Origin: QHXW01 sp035297145
GTDB lineage: Bacteria; Acidobacteriota; Terriglobia; Bryobacterales; Bryobacteraceae
Length of the DNA stretch: 64,000 nt
NCBI GenBank assembly: GCA_035297145.1
Contig: DATGZN010000085.1
Span: 1 to 64,000 of the forward strand
Direction of reading: 5' to 3'
The notes below the pieces were generated by a model, which worked only from the letters and a program-made list of their open reading frames with translations, ran no database searches and was not told where the DNA came from. A program made the position numbers and the translations under genes. Below, piece after piece: positions 16,619 through 24,653 of this stretch. Positions within the stretch are counted from its first letter, which is position 1, and every line of letters begins with the position of its first letter.

Positions 16619-17410
16619 GTGCGCGTGAGACTCGCGACAACTCTATGGATATGGCCGGCCGTTTTCGGCGGGCTTTGCATGGGTGCTTCGGGCCAATCCG
16701 CGAAGCACGGGGGGGATAGCGTGAATGGCAACGAGGCAGTCGAGGAGACCGATGACCTGATCGGTGCTTGGCTGGACATGATCGACCGCGCCGGAGGTGG
16801 CTGGGTCACCATGCCGGACCTGAAACTTCTACCCGACGGCCAACGTGTGCAGCTCGATTCTGAAAGGTGGTGCGCGCTTTTCTTCAAGCCTGGAGCGGAC
16901 CCGCACGGCGCGACCGTCATGCCAGCCGTTGAAATCCACCGCGCCACACCCGACACGGCCGATATCATTCGTTACGACTACGCTCGGGGAAACATGCGAC
17001 TGCGCCTGTACGAGACAGCGGTTTTCGCTCTGCTGCGCGTAGAAAAGGCGGAGATCGAGCTGTTGAATCTGAGCCAGGATAAGCGTCCCGAGGGGATCGC
17101 AAGCATCGCCGCGACGTTATTGAATAAACCCGCGCCGCCCGGTCCCGTTCCCGTGGCGGCACCAACATGGGCGTTTGTGTTTGAGGGGCCGATTGGGGAG
17201 GGCTCACGATTTTCGACGGGAGCATCCCAGGACCCGCACCTCATGCCCTCCTGGACATCGCGGGTGGACGGGGGTATACGCGGCGGACATCTCTACTTCA
17301 TGTGCTTCAAGAAGCGTCGGTCGGGCGATGGCAGGGTCATCCTGCTGAATAGCCATCACTGGTTTGACGGGCAGGCCTGGGCACGCTACGAGGGCCGGCC
17401 GTCGCGGTGA
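16619..17410 (+). CDS. Exported protein of unknown function
   Basis: The GTG start at 16619 lies five bases after the stop of the preceding gene; the nearby ATG (16617) runs into a stop after three codons. The N-terminus is a probable signal peptide (VRVRLATTLWIWPAVFGGL, cleavage near SGQ). The mature part, about 235 residues, is not a family I know. Visible are DLIGAWLDMIDRAGGGWVTM, a central YDYARGNMRLRLYETAVFAL and a C-terminal GHLYFMCFKKRRSGDGRVIL. There are no catalytic motifs. Its place directly behind the transglutaminase-like gene makes a periplasmic immunity or chaperone role possible, but that is only a guess from order. Confidence 0.55.
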   Translation: MRVRLATTLWIWPAVFGGLCMGASGQSAKHGGDSVNGNEAVEETDDLIGAWLDMIDRAGGGWVTMPDLKLLPDGQRVQLDSERWCALFFKPGADPHGATVMPAVEIHRATPDTADIIRYDYARGNMRLRLYETAVFALLRVEKAEIELLNLSQDKRPEGIASIAATLLNKPAPPGPVPVAAPTWAFVFEGPIGEGSRFSTGASQDPHLMPSWTSRVDGGIRGGHLYFMCFKKRRSGDGRVILLNSHHWFDGQAWARYEGRPSR

Positions 17411-17416
17411 GCTGCG

Positions 17417-18100
17417 GTGCCCGCAGTTTCCATCGCTCTGCCGGCCTACAACGAGGGCACCAGGATGTGCCAGACGTTGGCGGCTATCCGCGACAGTGTC
17501 AATGTCAGCTACCAGGTCGTCGTCAATGACGCGTCTACCGACGCCTGCTGCGATTCTCTTCGTGCCGACCCGCCGCCTTTCGAGAACCTCATTCTGGTGG
17601 ACATTCCGAAGCATCAGGGCGTAGCGCACGCTCGAAACCTTTGGGGTGCTTAAGCCAGTGCGCCAGTCCTGGTCGCCATGGATGCCCCTGCATTCTTCGC
17701 AGAGGATGGCTGAACAAGCTTCTAGAGGAACTGCACAAACCTGGCGTTGGCGTCGTAGCTCCGCAGATCCGCAGCATCGAATGCCCGTCAGCCACTACCT
17801 TCGGCCCGACCATTCGCGATCGTGAATTGGGCGTCGAATGTCTGCACCGGCAGGGGGATCAGCCCTACCCGGTCCCCCTGGCGGGCTACGCGTGCATGGT
17901 GATGACACGCGAGTTTTTCGAAGCGGCCGGCGGTTTCGAGCCGATGTGCAGTTATGGAATGGAAGACGTGGAGTTGCGCATCCGCTGCTGGCTTCTCGCG
18001 TATTCTGTAATGGCAAAGACGGGAATGGCGGTCTCAATATGGAGGGTCACCTGCCGTCGGAAACAGTCGGTCAAAACTGATTTCTCCCATCGCTACCTCG
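17417..18100 (+). pseudogene. Family 2 glycosyltransferase, inactivated
   Basis: The GTG at 17417 opens a GT2 (GT-A) fold: VSIALPAYNEGTRMCQTLAA, then VNDASTDACCDSL and GVAHARNL. A TAA at 17651 then interrupts the frame (GA stop ASAPVLVAMDAPAFF); reading through it restores the usual text around the DxD-like VAMDA. Near 17700 a second TGA forces a shift of frame, after which GWLNKLLEELHKPGVGVVA and the typical GGFEPMCSYGMEDVELRIR follow. So there is one stop and at least one frameshift, and the expected C-terminus after about 18030 is not recognisable. It would have transferred a sugar or lipid-linked glycan in the same pathway as its neighbours. It is dead or badly sequenced. Confidence 0.7.
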
Positions 18101-18127
18101 GCCGGCTTCAATCAGAATCTCAAGGTG

Positions 18128-18343
18128 ATGTCTACCCTGACGCAATATATCCGGCACCAGTGGCTTGTGGTCGCCGCGGGGACTTCAGTCTTGATACCAA
18201 TCGTGGCAAACTTTTTTCGGCTACATGAATCTAGCCATGAGCAAGAGCCGGTTTCCATAGAACTCGTACCGCGGTTCTCAGGCAAGGCGACCGTGTCCAG
18301 ACTGGCGGAAGTCGGCGCGTCGCAATCTCGCAATCGAGCATAG
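18128..18343 (+). CDS. Possible small single-pass membrane protein
   Basis: An ATG with a moderate ribosome site (CTCAAGGTG upstream) opens 71 codons: MSTLTQYIRHQWLVVAAG then TSVLIPIVANFFRL, a hydrophobic helix, followed by a polar tail. It overlaps the decayed end of the GT2 gene. No family recognised. It precedes the 985-residue chimera by 36 bases and could be translated with it, or could be a chance open frame. Confidence 0.3.
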   Translation: MSTLTQYIRHQWLVVAAGTSVLIPIVANFFRLHESSHEQEPVSIELVPRFSGKATVSRLAEVGASQSRNRA

Positions 18344-18379
18344 CCCGGAAATCGCCTCCCTTTATGTATACTGGATCGG

Positions 18380-21337
18380 ATGCGCGTCGGACTGCCCCCG
18401 GTCGCTCCTCCTCCGGACAGTAGTTCGGCGACTGTCCCCGATTTTTGTCCCGGCCCGAACAACGGTCATACGGAAGCAGCGGCCTCCAGTCGTATGGTCG
18501 AGGCGGTCGATCGCCTGATCGCGACACGCCATCTTTACCGGCGGGTCGGCTATGACGCGCGTCCGATGGAATTCCTGCCCAATGGCCGCATCGGTGCGGG
18601 CAGCGCCCAATTAGAGTCCGAATGGCGGATCCACCAGCTCCACGGCGGCGTATACCTTGACATCCGGTCCGCGGCAGAGTCGACCTGCTGTTTGAAACTT
18701 GAAGAGGGCGGCATCTGGCGCGGCCGTTGGGAGCGATTCGAGCGGATGCCGGTGGAGGTTTACCCGCAGCCTCCCGCCGTGCCGCCGAATGGCGAGATCG
18801 ACGTGGTCTATACGTGGGTGGACGGCGATGCCTCCGCTCCTGCCCTGCGCGCGCTGCTGAACCAGGAGTCCGCGCCAGTTCTCAAGGGCGCGGCGACCGA
18901 CAACCGGTTTCGTTCGATCGGCGAGTTGCAGTACTCTCTTCGATCGCTTCACACTTACGCGCCCTGGGTTCGGCGGGTCTTTCTGGTGACTGACGGGAAA
19001 ACTCCCCCGTGGCTCAATGTGAACTGTCCCAAACTTCGCCTGGTTAACCATGCCGAGATATTTGAGGATTCCAGCGCCCTCCCCACCTTCAATTCGCACG
19101 CCATCGAACTCAATCTGCACCGCATTCCCGGCCTAGGCCCGGCCTTCCTTTACTTTAATGACGACTTCTTCCTAGGCCAACCGGTTGATTCGGGCGACTT
19201 CCTGTCGGCCGATGGCGTCCAGTCCATCTTTTTCACGGACTGGGAAATCCCCCGCGGCAAGACTGAGCAGGCACATGACAGGGCGTACGAGTTCACGCTG
19301 CAACTCCTCGATCGGGCCTACGGCTCCAGGCCGCGAAAGATGCTGGCCCACGTCCCGCAACTCTACAGGGTCGATGTTCTGGAGAAAATCTGCGAGCTCT
19401 GGCAGGCCGAAGTGAAGTCCACCTTCGGGAATCGCTTTCGAAGCGGCTGTGATGTGGTGCTGCGTATCCTTTACGCCTACTACCTGCTGGAATCGCCCAC
19501 GCCGGATTGGGCAGCCCGCAGAGTGATTTTACCGGATGGAAAGTCCTACGTCTTCGTCCCCATATCTACAAATGACGCCCACACACGGCAAGCGCTGTCC
19601 AGAGCCGCCAAGTACCGGCCGAAATTCCTTTGCCTGAACGACGAAATCTCCCGTGAAGAAGATTCTTTCAAAAGCACTTTCGATGAAGTTCGTCTGTTCT
19701 TGGATGAACAATATCAGAGTCCGTCCTCCTTTGAGCGCCGTTCCGCAGCCGATGCATCTGGCATATTGCCGGAGCTCAACGATACAACCGCGTCCGACCA
19801 CGTTCGTTCCGCCATTTCGCATTTGCCTCGAACGGCCCGCGGCTGGCAAGGCCGCGGAATCGTCATCTGCGGTGGCGGCGTGCGCTACTTCCTGTGTGCC
19901 TGGGTGTGCATCAACATGCTGCGCAAACACGGTTGCCAGCTCCCCGTAGAACTGTGGCATCTGAATGGCGCAGAGATGAACGACACCATGCGAACCCTGG
20001 TTGAGCCGCTGGGGGTGACCTGTATCAACGCGCAGCAAATCCGCAAGTTGCACCCGGCCCGTATTCTCAACGGCTGGGAGATCAAGGCTTTCGCCCTTCT
20101 CCACAGCGCCTTCCGGGAGGTTTTGTTGCTCGACGCGGACAACGTGCCCGTCGCCGACCCGGCCTTCCTCTTCGAAACTGACCAGTTTAAGGAAACCGGA
20201 GCCATCTTCTGGCCGGATTTCCCGAGGCTTGAACCATCACGAAGCATCTGGAGACTGACTGGCGTGCCGTTCCGTGACGAGCCCGAATTCGAGTCCGGGC
20301 AGATCGTGCTCGACAAGGCGCGTTGCTTCCGGCCTCTCTCGCTGGCGATGTGGTTCAACGAGTACAGCGATTTCTGGTACCGCCATATTCACGGCGATAA
20401 GGAGACGTTTCACATGGCCTGGCGCAGGCTCGACGCACCGTATGCAATGCCCGAAAGAGGCATTCACGCACTGCCATGCACCATGTGCCAACACGATTTC
20501 AATGGACGCAGAATCTTCCAGCATCGCAACCTGGCCAAATGGAGCCTTCGCGGCAATCCCCAGATCCCTGGTTTTTCCCAGGAGCCGGAGTGCCTTAGCT
20601 TCATCGAACAGTTGGTGCCGTATTGGACCCGGATCGCCCCGGTCAGTAAGTATTCTTCGGTCGGCGGGTCACTCGATGAGCTTCAAGCGGCCCAGGAACT
20701 GATCGGCCGGCACTGGCTCTACGAGCGGGTGGGGCATGACCGTCGCCAGATGCTCTTCCAGGTGGACGGCACAATCGGAGAGGGCGGCGCAAAAATGGAA
20801 GTTTTCTGGGACATCACTCAGGAAGAGGGAGTCTGGAGCTTGAAGATCCATTCCGATGAAGCTTTGACTTGCCGTCTTTTCAGAACTCGGGGGGGGGTAT
20901 GGCAGGGCCGTTGGGAGAGCTTCGAGCGCATGCCGGTTCTGTTGGTCCCGGCGGACCTGCCTCCCGGAGGTTTCGCCAGTCCAGGCTTATCTGCCGCGGA
21001 ACCGGAGTCCGTCCGTGTTAGAGAGGCTGTTGAGCAGTTGATCGGGGTTCGGCACACATACTGCCGCGTGGGTCACGACGCCCGGTCGATGATATTCAGC
21101 CCCGACGGCAGCATTGGAGAGGGGCGGGATCAGATGGAGCTGAGATGGGAACTTCATGAACTTGACGGCAGACTGTTGCTCGACATTTGGTCAGTATCAA
21201 AGATTACTTGCCGTTTGGAGCTCGCGAAGGATGGTGTCTGGCGTGGAAGATGGGAAAGCTTCGAGCAAATGCCCGTCGAAGTTTATCCTGAGCAAAGGGT
21301 AAGGACAGTACCTCAAAAACCGGGGATATTTTCTTAG
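18380..21337 (+). CDS. Stealth phosphotransferase-mannosyltransferase chimera with three WRGRW repeats
   Basis: A 985-residue multidomain protein. Residues 42-129 are a first copy of an unnamed domain ending GIWRGRWERFERMPVEVYP. Residues 138-450 match Stealth proteins, capsule-type sugar-phosphate transferases: CR1 IDVVYTWVDGD, CR2 DNRFRSIGELQYSLRSLH with VFLVTDGKTPPWLN, and LPTFNSHAIELNLHRIPGL then FLYFNDDFFLG. Residues 495-745 resemble alpha-mannosyltransferases of the MNN1/GT71 type: VICGGGVRYFLCAW, NGWEIKAFALLHSAFREVL and the DxD-bearing LLLDADNVPVADPAFLF. Residues 767-857 and 880-970 are the second and third copies of the repeat (GVWQGRWESFERMPV, GVWRGRWESFEQMPVEVYP). No signal peptide is seen, so it probably acts in the cytoplasm on a surface glycan. 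An alternative start at Met39 would leave all domains intact. Confidence 0.85.
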   Translation: MRVGLPPVAPPPDSSSATVPDFCPGPNNGHTEAAASSRMVEAVDRLIATRHLYRRVGYDARPMEFLPNGRIGAGSAQLESEWRIHQLHGGVYLDIRSAAESTCCLKLEEGGIWRGRWERFERMPVEVYPQPPAVPPNGEIDVVYTWVDGDASAPALRALLNQESAPVLKGAATDNRFRSIGELQYSLRSLHTYAPWVRRVFLVTDGKTPPWLNVNCPKLRLVNHAEIFEDSSALPTFNSHAIELNLHRIPGLGPAFLYFNDDFFLGQPVDSGDFLSADGVQSIFFTDWEIPRGKTEQAHDRAYEFTLQLLDRAYGSRPRKMLAHVPQLYRVDVLEKICELWQAEVKSTFGNRFRSGCDVVLRILYAYYLLESPTPDWAARRVILPDGKSYVFVPISTNDAHTRQALSRAAKYRPKFLCLNDEISREEDSFKSTFDEVRLFLDEQYQSPSSFERRSAADASGILPELNDTTASDHVRSAISHLPRTARGWQGRGIVICGGGVRYFLCAWVCINMLRKHGCQLPVELWHLNGAEMNDTMRTLVEPLGVTCINAQQIRKLHPARILNGWEIKAFALLHSAFREVLLLDADNVPVADPAFLFETDQFKETGAIFWPDFPRLEPSRSIWRLTGVPFRDEPEFESGQIVLDKARCFRPLSLAMWFNEYSDFWYRHIHGDKETFHMAWRRLDAPYAMPERGIHALPCTMCQHDFNGRRIFQHRNLAKWSLRGNPQIPGFSQEPECLSFIEQLVPYWTRIAPVSKYSSVGGSLDELQAAQELIGRHWLYERVGHDRRQMLFQVDGTIGEGGAKMEVFWDITQEEGVWSLKIHSDEALTCRLFRTRGGVWQGRWESFERMPVLLVPADLPPGGFASPGLSAAEPESVRVREAVEQLIGVRHTYCRVGHDARSMIFSPDGSIGEGRDQMELRWELHELDGRLLLDIWSVSKITCRLELAKDGVWRGRWESFEQMPVEVYPEQRVRTVPQKPGIFS

Positions 21338-21435
21338 GATTGTCACGCGGCCTCTGCCAACGTTTCATCAGTATGACCGGCTGCTCAGCACGGGAGCGGC
21401 GCAATGAGCAATCAGATGGTACAGTTGCAGGAACC

Positions 21436-21540
21436 ACGATCAAAGCCCATTGCAAAACCCTGCGCATGCGAATGATCGCCTCGCAGTTCGGCACGCTGGC
21501 CGAACAAGCCATCCGGGAAAAGGCGGCGTCCAAAGCCTGA
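21436..21540 (+). mobile_element. Remnant of an IS21-type IstB gene
   Basis: About 33 codons read TIKAHCKTLRMRMIASQFG then TLAEQAIREK, which is the usual N-terminal start of IstB helper ATPases of IS21-like elements (a short helix, T-L-R-x-x-x-x-A-x-x-F, then E-Q-A-x-x-E). The frame ends in a stop after AASKA, and none of the Walker ATPase region, the IstA transposase or terminal inverted repeats can be found nearby. It is a leftover of an insertion event just behind the chimera gene. Confidence 0.5.
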
Positions 21541-21586
21541 GACTGCGACGGGGCCGGAGTTAGGTCGGGGACATGGTTGAAAAGAG

Positions 21587-22600
21587 CTACCGGTTTTTCA
21601 GGTGGGCCTTCGCGGCTTGGAGCAATGCCCGCATCCTGGCGCCCGGATGTCTCCTGTTGCCCAGGATTTGGCCCGCCCATCGGGATCTTTTATCCTTATC
21701 GAAATCGCGTCCGAAGACGATCATCAGATCGATGTACTTACAGACATCGCGCTTGGCGGTAATTCCGTGTATAGCCGCGCGTTGGATTCCATACTGTACT
21801 AACTCCTGGACTCCCGGTTCGCCCGCGGCCGCGCACTGCCTCGGAAAGAATCTCTGCAGGTGAACCCGCACCCATTGTTCGAACTTCTGCACCTCCACCT
21901 GTGAAAAGACCGCGAGCTGCGCCCGCCGAATTTTAAAAGGGGCGTACGCCCGCGCCGCCTCGACACCGTGCGCGGCATCCACGTTCTGGCTGCTTCCCAA
22001 CGGCCGTAGTTCAGGCCTTTTGGGGCCTAGGGGAAGCATCCGCCGCTCCAAATTGCCGCTACGGAAACGGAACTCCAGCATCTCATCGGGAATTTGGCCT
22101 TCAGTCCAAAAGAGCTCAACGGGACCGAACACGCTCCGTAATTCTTCTCCAAAACAGGTGGGCAGGTAGACTCGCAGCACGCGCGGATCATAGTAACGAA
22201 ACACCACGCGGCGGCCCTGCGGATCCCGCACCACCAGGAATTGACGCAGGTGCCGCCGCAACTTGTCGAGGCGGAGGTCGCACTTGAGGAAGACGCCCCA
22301 GCTGTTGCCCCAAGCTCGTTCCAGGAGCCGCCGCGTATTTCTGTCTTGGTATTCGAGCTGAACCAGATATGGGGCCGCGATTTCCAATGCCGGACTCCGG
22401 AATTGGCTGTAGAGGCAGGAATACTCAAGGCGGCACTCGAGGAGCATCCGGAAGATCGCGCGATCGCGCGCGGCGTCCAAGATCATCCAAATATCCCGCC
22501 TTTCGCCCCGTGGCCAGAAGGTCTCTTCAATCCAGCTGAATGACTGGCTCGTCATCACTGAGACTAGGCGCCGACCGGCGCCCCTCTTTTCTTCTGTCAT
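21587..22600 (-). CDS. DUF4123 adaptor protein with C-terminal tail domain
   Basis: DUF4123 proteins load effectors onto VgrG spikes of type VI secretion systems. Residues 35-155 fit that family: IWMILDAARDRAIFRMLLE, WGVFLKCDLRLDKLRRHLR, and the characteristic RRVVFRYYDPRVLRVYLPT. Residues 223-337 are the tail (RRAQLAVFSQVEVQKFEQW, KRDVCKYIDLMIVFGRDFD) shared with the glycosyltransferase fusion at 13363-14778. The ATG at 22600 overlaps the TGA of the upstream gene (22597), so the two are translationally coupled. The gene runs towards the chimera and the IstB scrap. No VgrG, Hcp, TssB/C or ClpV is visible in the window, so it would have to serve a system encoded elsewhere, or be a stranded cargo gene. 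Confidence 0.8.
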   Translation of the reverse strand: MTEEKRGAGRRLVSVMTSQSFSWIEETFWPRGERRDIWMILDAARDRAIFRMLLECRLEYSCLYSQFRSPALEIAAPYLVQLEYQDRNTRRLLERAWGNSWGVFLKCDLRLDKLRRHLRQFLVVRDPQGRRVVFRYYDPRVLRVYLPTCFGEELRSVFGPVELFWTEGQIPDEMLEFRFRSGNLERRMLPLGPKRPELRPLGSSQNVDAAHGVEAARAYAPFKIRRAQLAVFSQVEVQKFEQWVRVHLQRFFPRQCAAAGEPGVQELVQYGIQRAAIHGITAKRDVCKYIDLMIVFGRDFDKDKRSRWAGQILGNRRHPGARMRALLQAAKAHLKNR

Positions 22601-23070
22601 TCCGGACAGAACGGCTGTCCTCCGGCCGCCGCCGCGGCCAACGCATTCGCCTGCGCAGCGCCGTCGATATCGGAGGGAAAAGTCGGTGGATCGCTCGCCG
22701 GCGCATTGGAAGCACCCGCCTGCGGGCGCGGCCTTCGGTCAGTTAGGGGAAAAGGCACAAACTTTGGTGGTTCGCTTGGCGCGAAACTGTAGACTGAGAC
22801 AGCCGGCGCGCGCGGGGCATGGACATGTAACCGGCCGGAGATCAGCAGTTCAGCAGTGTGATCGATGACCTCTTCGTCCGACATCGCCGAAGGCTGCCAT
22901 GCAACGCCTTCCTGCTGCAGCAGGGTTCGCATGGCAAGCATTTTGTGAACGTCTGTTCCAAATTGCTGGAGCCACTGACGAGCGTAATAGCGATCTCGCA
23001 GACTGCGTACACTATCACGATCGCGGCAGTGGCGCTTACGACAAAATTCCCAGCGGCTAAGCCAGAGCAT
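22597..23070 (-). CDS. Type VI-associated small protein upstream of DUF4123
   Basis: A 157-residue protein, first of a two-gene minus-strand operon with the DUF4123 adaptor (ATGA overlap). The N-terminal half is charged and helical (RSLRDRYYARQWLQQFGTD); the middle contains MSDEEVIDHTAELLISGRL, a pattern I associate with VgrG-neighbour proteins. The C-terminus GAAQANALAAAAAGGQPFCP is close to the A-A-Q-x-x-x-L-x-x-A-A-x-x-G-x-P-F-C-E ending seen in small proteins beside type VI spikes and DUF4123 genes. No enzyme motif is seen. It may be an adaptor or immunity component. The assignment rests on these motifs and on position, not on a search. Confidence 0.55.
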   Translation of the reverse strand: MLWLSRWEFCRKRHCRDRDSVRSLRDRYYARQWLQQFGTDVHKMLAMRTLLQQEGVAWQPSAMSDEEVIDHTAELLISGRLHVHAPRAPAVSVYSFAPSEPPKFVPFPLTDRRPRPQAGASNAPASDPPTFPSDIDGAAQANALAAAAAGGQPFCPE

Positions 23071-23279
23071 CGCTATGGCCTTTCGGTCATTGTTACGACG
23101 TGAAATTCGTGCTGCATTTTATCCTTCTTACTCTCCTCGCTGCGTTCCGCCGCCCACTCGCGCTCGAACCGATACCGCCCCGGGGGTTGTGGCCTTCGGC
23201 AGCAGGTCACCATGCTCAAACGCATTTCTGCCACTACGCTCCACTGCGTCTAACGATTGTAGTCGAGGTCGGTGTCGAT

Positions 23280-23420
23280 CGGCGTAGCGGAAACGGAGTT
23301 CGGGCGGATAGGCCTGGTAATCTGTGCGGACACGTTCGAGGACTGGATTGCGGAGCGAATCGAGAAGCTGGCGCCCAATCTGATGCTGGTGCCTTACGGC
23401 TCGGCGGCGCCGATAGCTAC
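23280..23420 (+). pseudogene. Fragment of a carbon-nitrogen hydrolase (nitrilase family)
   Basis: About 45 codons read VAETEFGRIGLVICADTFED then EKLAPNLMLVPYG. In nitrilase-superfamily amidohydrolases the text G-R-I-G-x-x-I-C-x-D holds the catalytic Cys and ends in a strand before L-V-P-Y-G-x-A-A-P, so the catalytic Cys is present here. The N-terminal third (Glu and Lys sites) is missing and the sequence leaves this frame soon after 23420. It is a decayed gene. Confidence 0.5.
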
Positions 23421-23554
23421 AGCCAGCCAGAACCGTCGGGATGACCTCGCCGATGCGTGCCTTGTGCCAGGTCGCGAAACGTTATATCGTTTCGATGGAG
23501 GCGACTGGCCGACCGGCAATCATGGGCTCTGCGGTGCGCGGAATGAGAGTGAAA

Positions 23555-23914
23555 ATGTCCCAGAAGTGGGTTCCTTCTGTGCGCCAGGACCGCTGCCATG
23601 CGTGCGGTCTGTGCGGCTCGATTTGTCCCTACGGCTGCTTGGACCTCCTCGACGGCTCCGGTGCTCTGGTCCGGGCGGAAGCCTGCACCAGTGAGGAATA
23701 CTGCATCTCGGCCTGTCCCGAGGGAGCCATCCACATGATATGGGCACGGGCGGAAGGAGATCGTTCCGTCGGGCGATGGCGAAGTAACGGCCCTCCGCCC
23801 TTCCGGTCGAGACAGCCAGGAACACTGCACGTTCGCCCTGTCCGACGCGGGCAGATCCGAGACGCCCGCCCTACCCGTAACAGCGGCGAATCGGGGCCAG
23901 AGTCGAAGACTTGA
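23555..23914 (+). CDS. Ferredoxin-like 4Fe-4S protein, C-terminus uncertain
   Basis: From the ATG at 23555 the frame gives CHACGLCGSICPYG (C-x2-C-x2-C-x3-C) and then CTSEEYCISACPEGAI (C-x5-C-x3-CP), two cluster-binding motifs of the bacterial dicluster ferredoxin type, although the second is imperfect. About 70 residues are convincing; the following 50 (arginine and proline rich) look like run-on into non-coding sequence. The frame begins inside the region where the nitrilase fragment decays. It may be a surviving domain of a larger redox protein or a small ferredoxin; there is no redox partner beside it. Confidence 0.45.
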   Translation: MSQKWVPSVRQDRCHACGLCGSICPYGCLDLLDGSGALVRAEACTSEEYCISACPEGAIHMIWARAEGDRSVGRWRSNGPPPFRSRQPGTLHVRPVRRGQIRDARPTRNSGESGPESKT

Positions 23915-24428
23915 CAACCGCATGGGGCCCGCTGTTCCACACCAGTTCCACAGCGCTTGCGCGATAGGATCGGGGCCGATCTTTGGCTAGGGAGACGAAA
24001 TGGCTTCCGATAATGGCGGACATCGGCACTCTATTCGGCGGGGCGCTGGTCACCCACCTTGATTGTGAATTACAAGGGGATTTCGCAACACTAATGGACA
24101 ACGCCGCCGGATCGCTTTCAAAGTAGAAGAAAGACCTCTATGGCGTGGCGTTATTCGCGCGAAAACAACATAAACCGGATCGGTTGTTGTTCATGTCGCT
24201 GACATAGACAGTGGCAGGCATCATTCGGGATGCCGTGCTAAGCCTGGGAATGGTGACGTCCGCGTAAGCAACCACTACTCCCTGACGGGTCGCGGCTCGC
24301 ATTCTGCTGCCGGGCTGCGACCGCTTCTCGTTAGAGGAGAAGAGGGCCTCGCCGTCCTGCCGGTGTCCTTTCAGACAAAGGCGTTTTGAAGTTGAGATCC
24401 GCCGGATCGGAGCGGAGTCGGCCGGCAT
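23915..24428. other. Gap without a recognisable gene
   Basis: Several short frames are open on both strands but none reads like a known protein or has a convincing ribosome site. One plus-strand frame (about 24012-24124, MADIGTLFGGALVTHLDCEL) of 37 codons might be a fragment. No repeats or RNA structure noted. It fits decayed accessory DNA. Confidence 0.4.
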
Positions 24429-24653
24429 TCAGGAGCAATTTCCTCGGGTTTTTTGCAATTCGGAGTAGGGACCTACTCCGGCGGGTGCTTTCTCAAGGAC
24501 CGACCGAAATTCTTCCGCGGGGACATCTCGTTCCACAATCGCCACGTCCGCGGAGGAGCCATAAACCATCAAGTGGATCAGAAATGTGGGCAGATCAGCG
24601 AGCGTTTGCTCCGGCTGGTGATACCAGACCACTTTCCGCGCCACCCGCAACAT
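24429..24653 (-). CDS. Small protein resembling DUF6922/AbiEii-neighbour proteins
   Basis: From the ATG at 24653 the product is 74 residues: MLRVARKVVWYHQPEQTLAD then FLIHLMVYGSSADVAIVER and EEFRSVLEKAPAGV. Its pattern, K-V-V-W-x-x-x-P-E-x-T-L followed by a helix, M-x-Y-G-x-x-x-D and F-R-x-V-L-x-x-A-P, is that of small proteins that I recall standing before AbiEii-type nucleotidyltransferase toxins. No such toxin follows here: the downstream 290 bases hold no recognisable gene. It would then be an orphan. The family call is from memory and moderate. Confidence 0.4.
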   Translation of the reverse strand: MLRVARKVVWYHQPEQTLADLPTFLIHLMVYGSSADVAIVERDVPAEEFRSVLEKAPAGVGPYSELQKTRGNCS

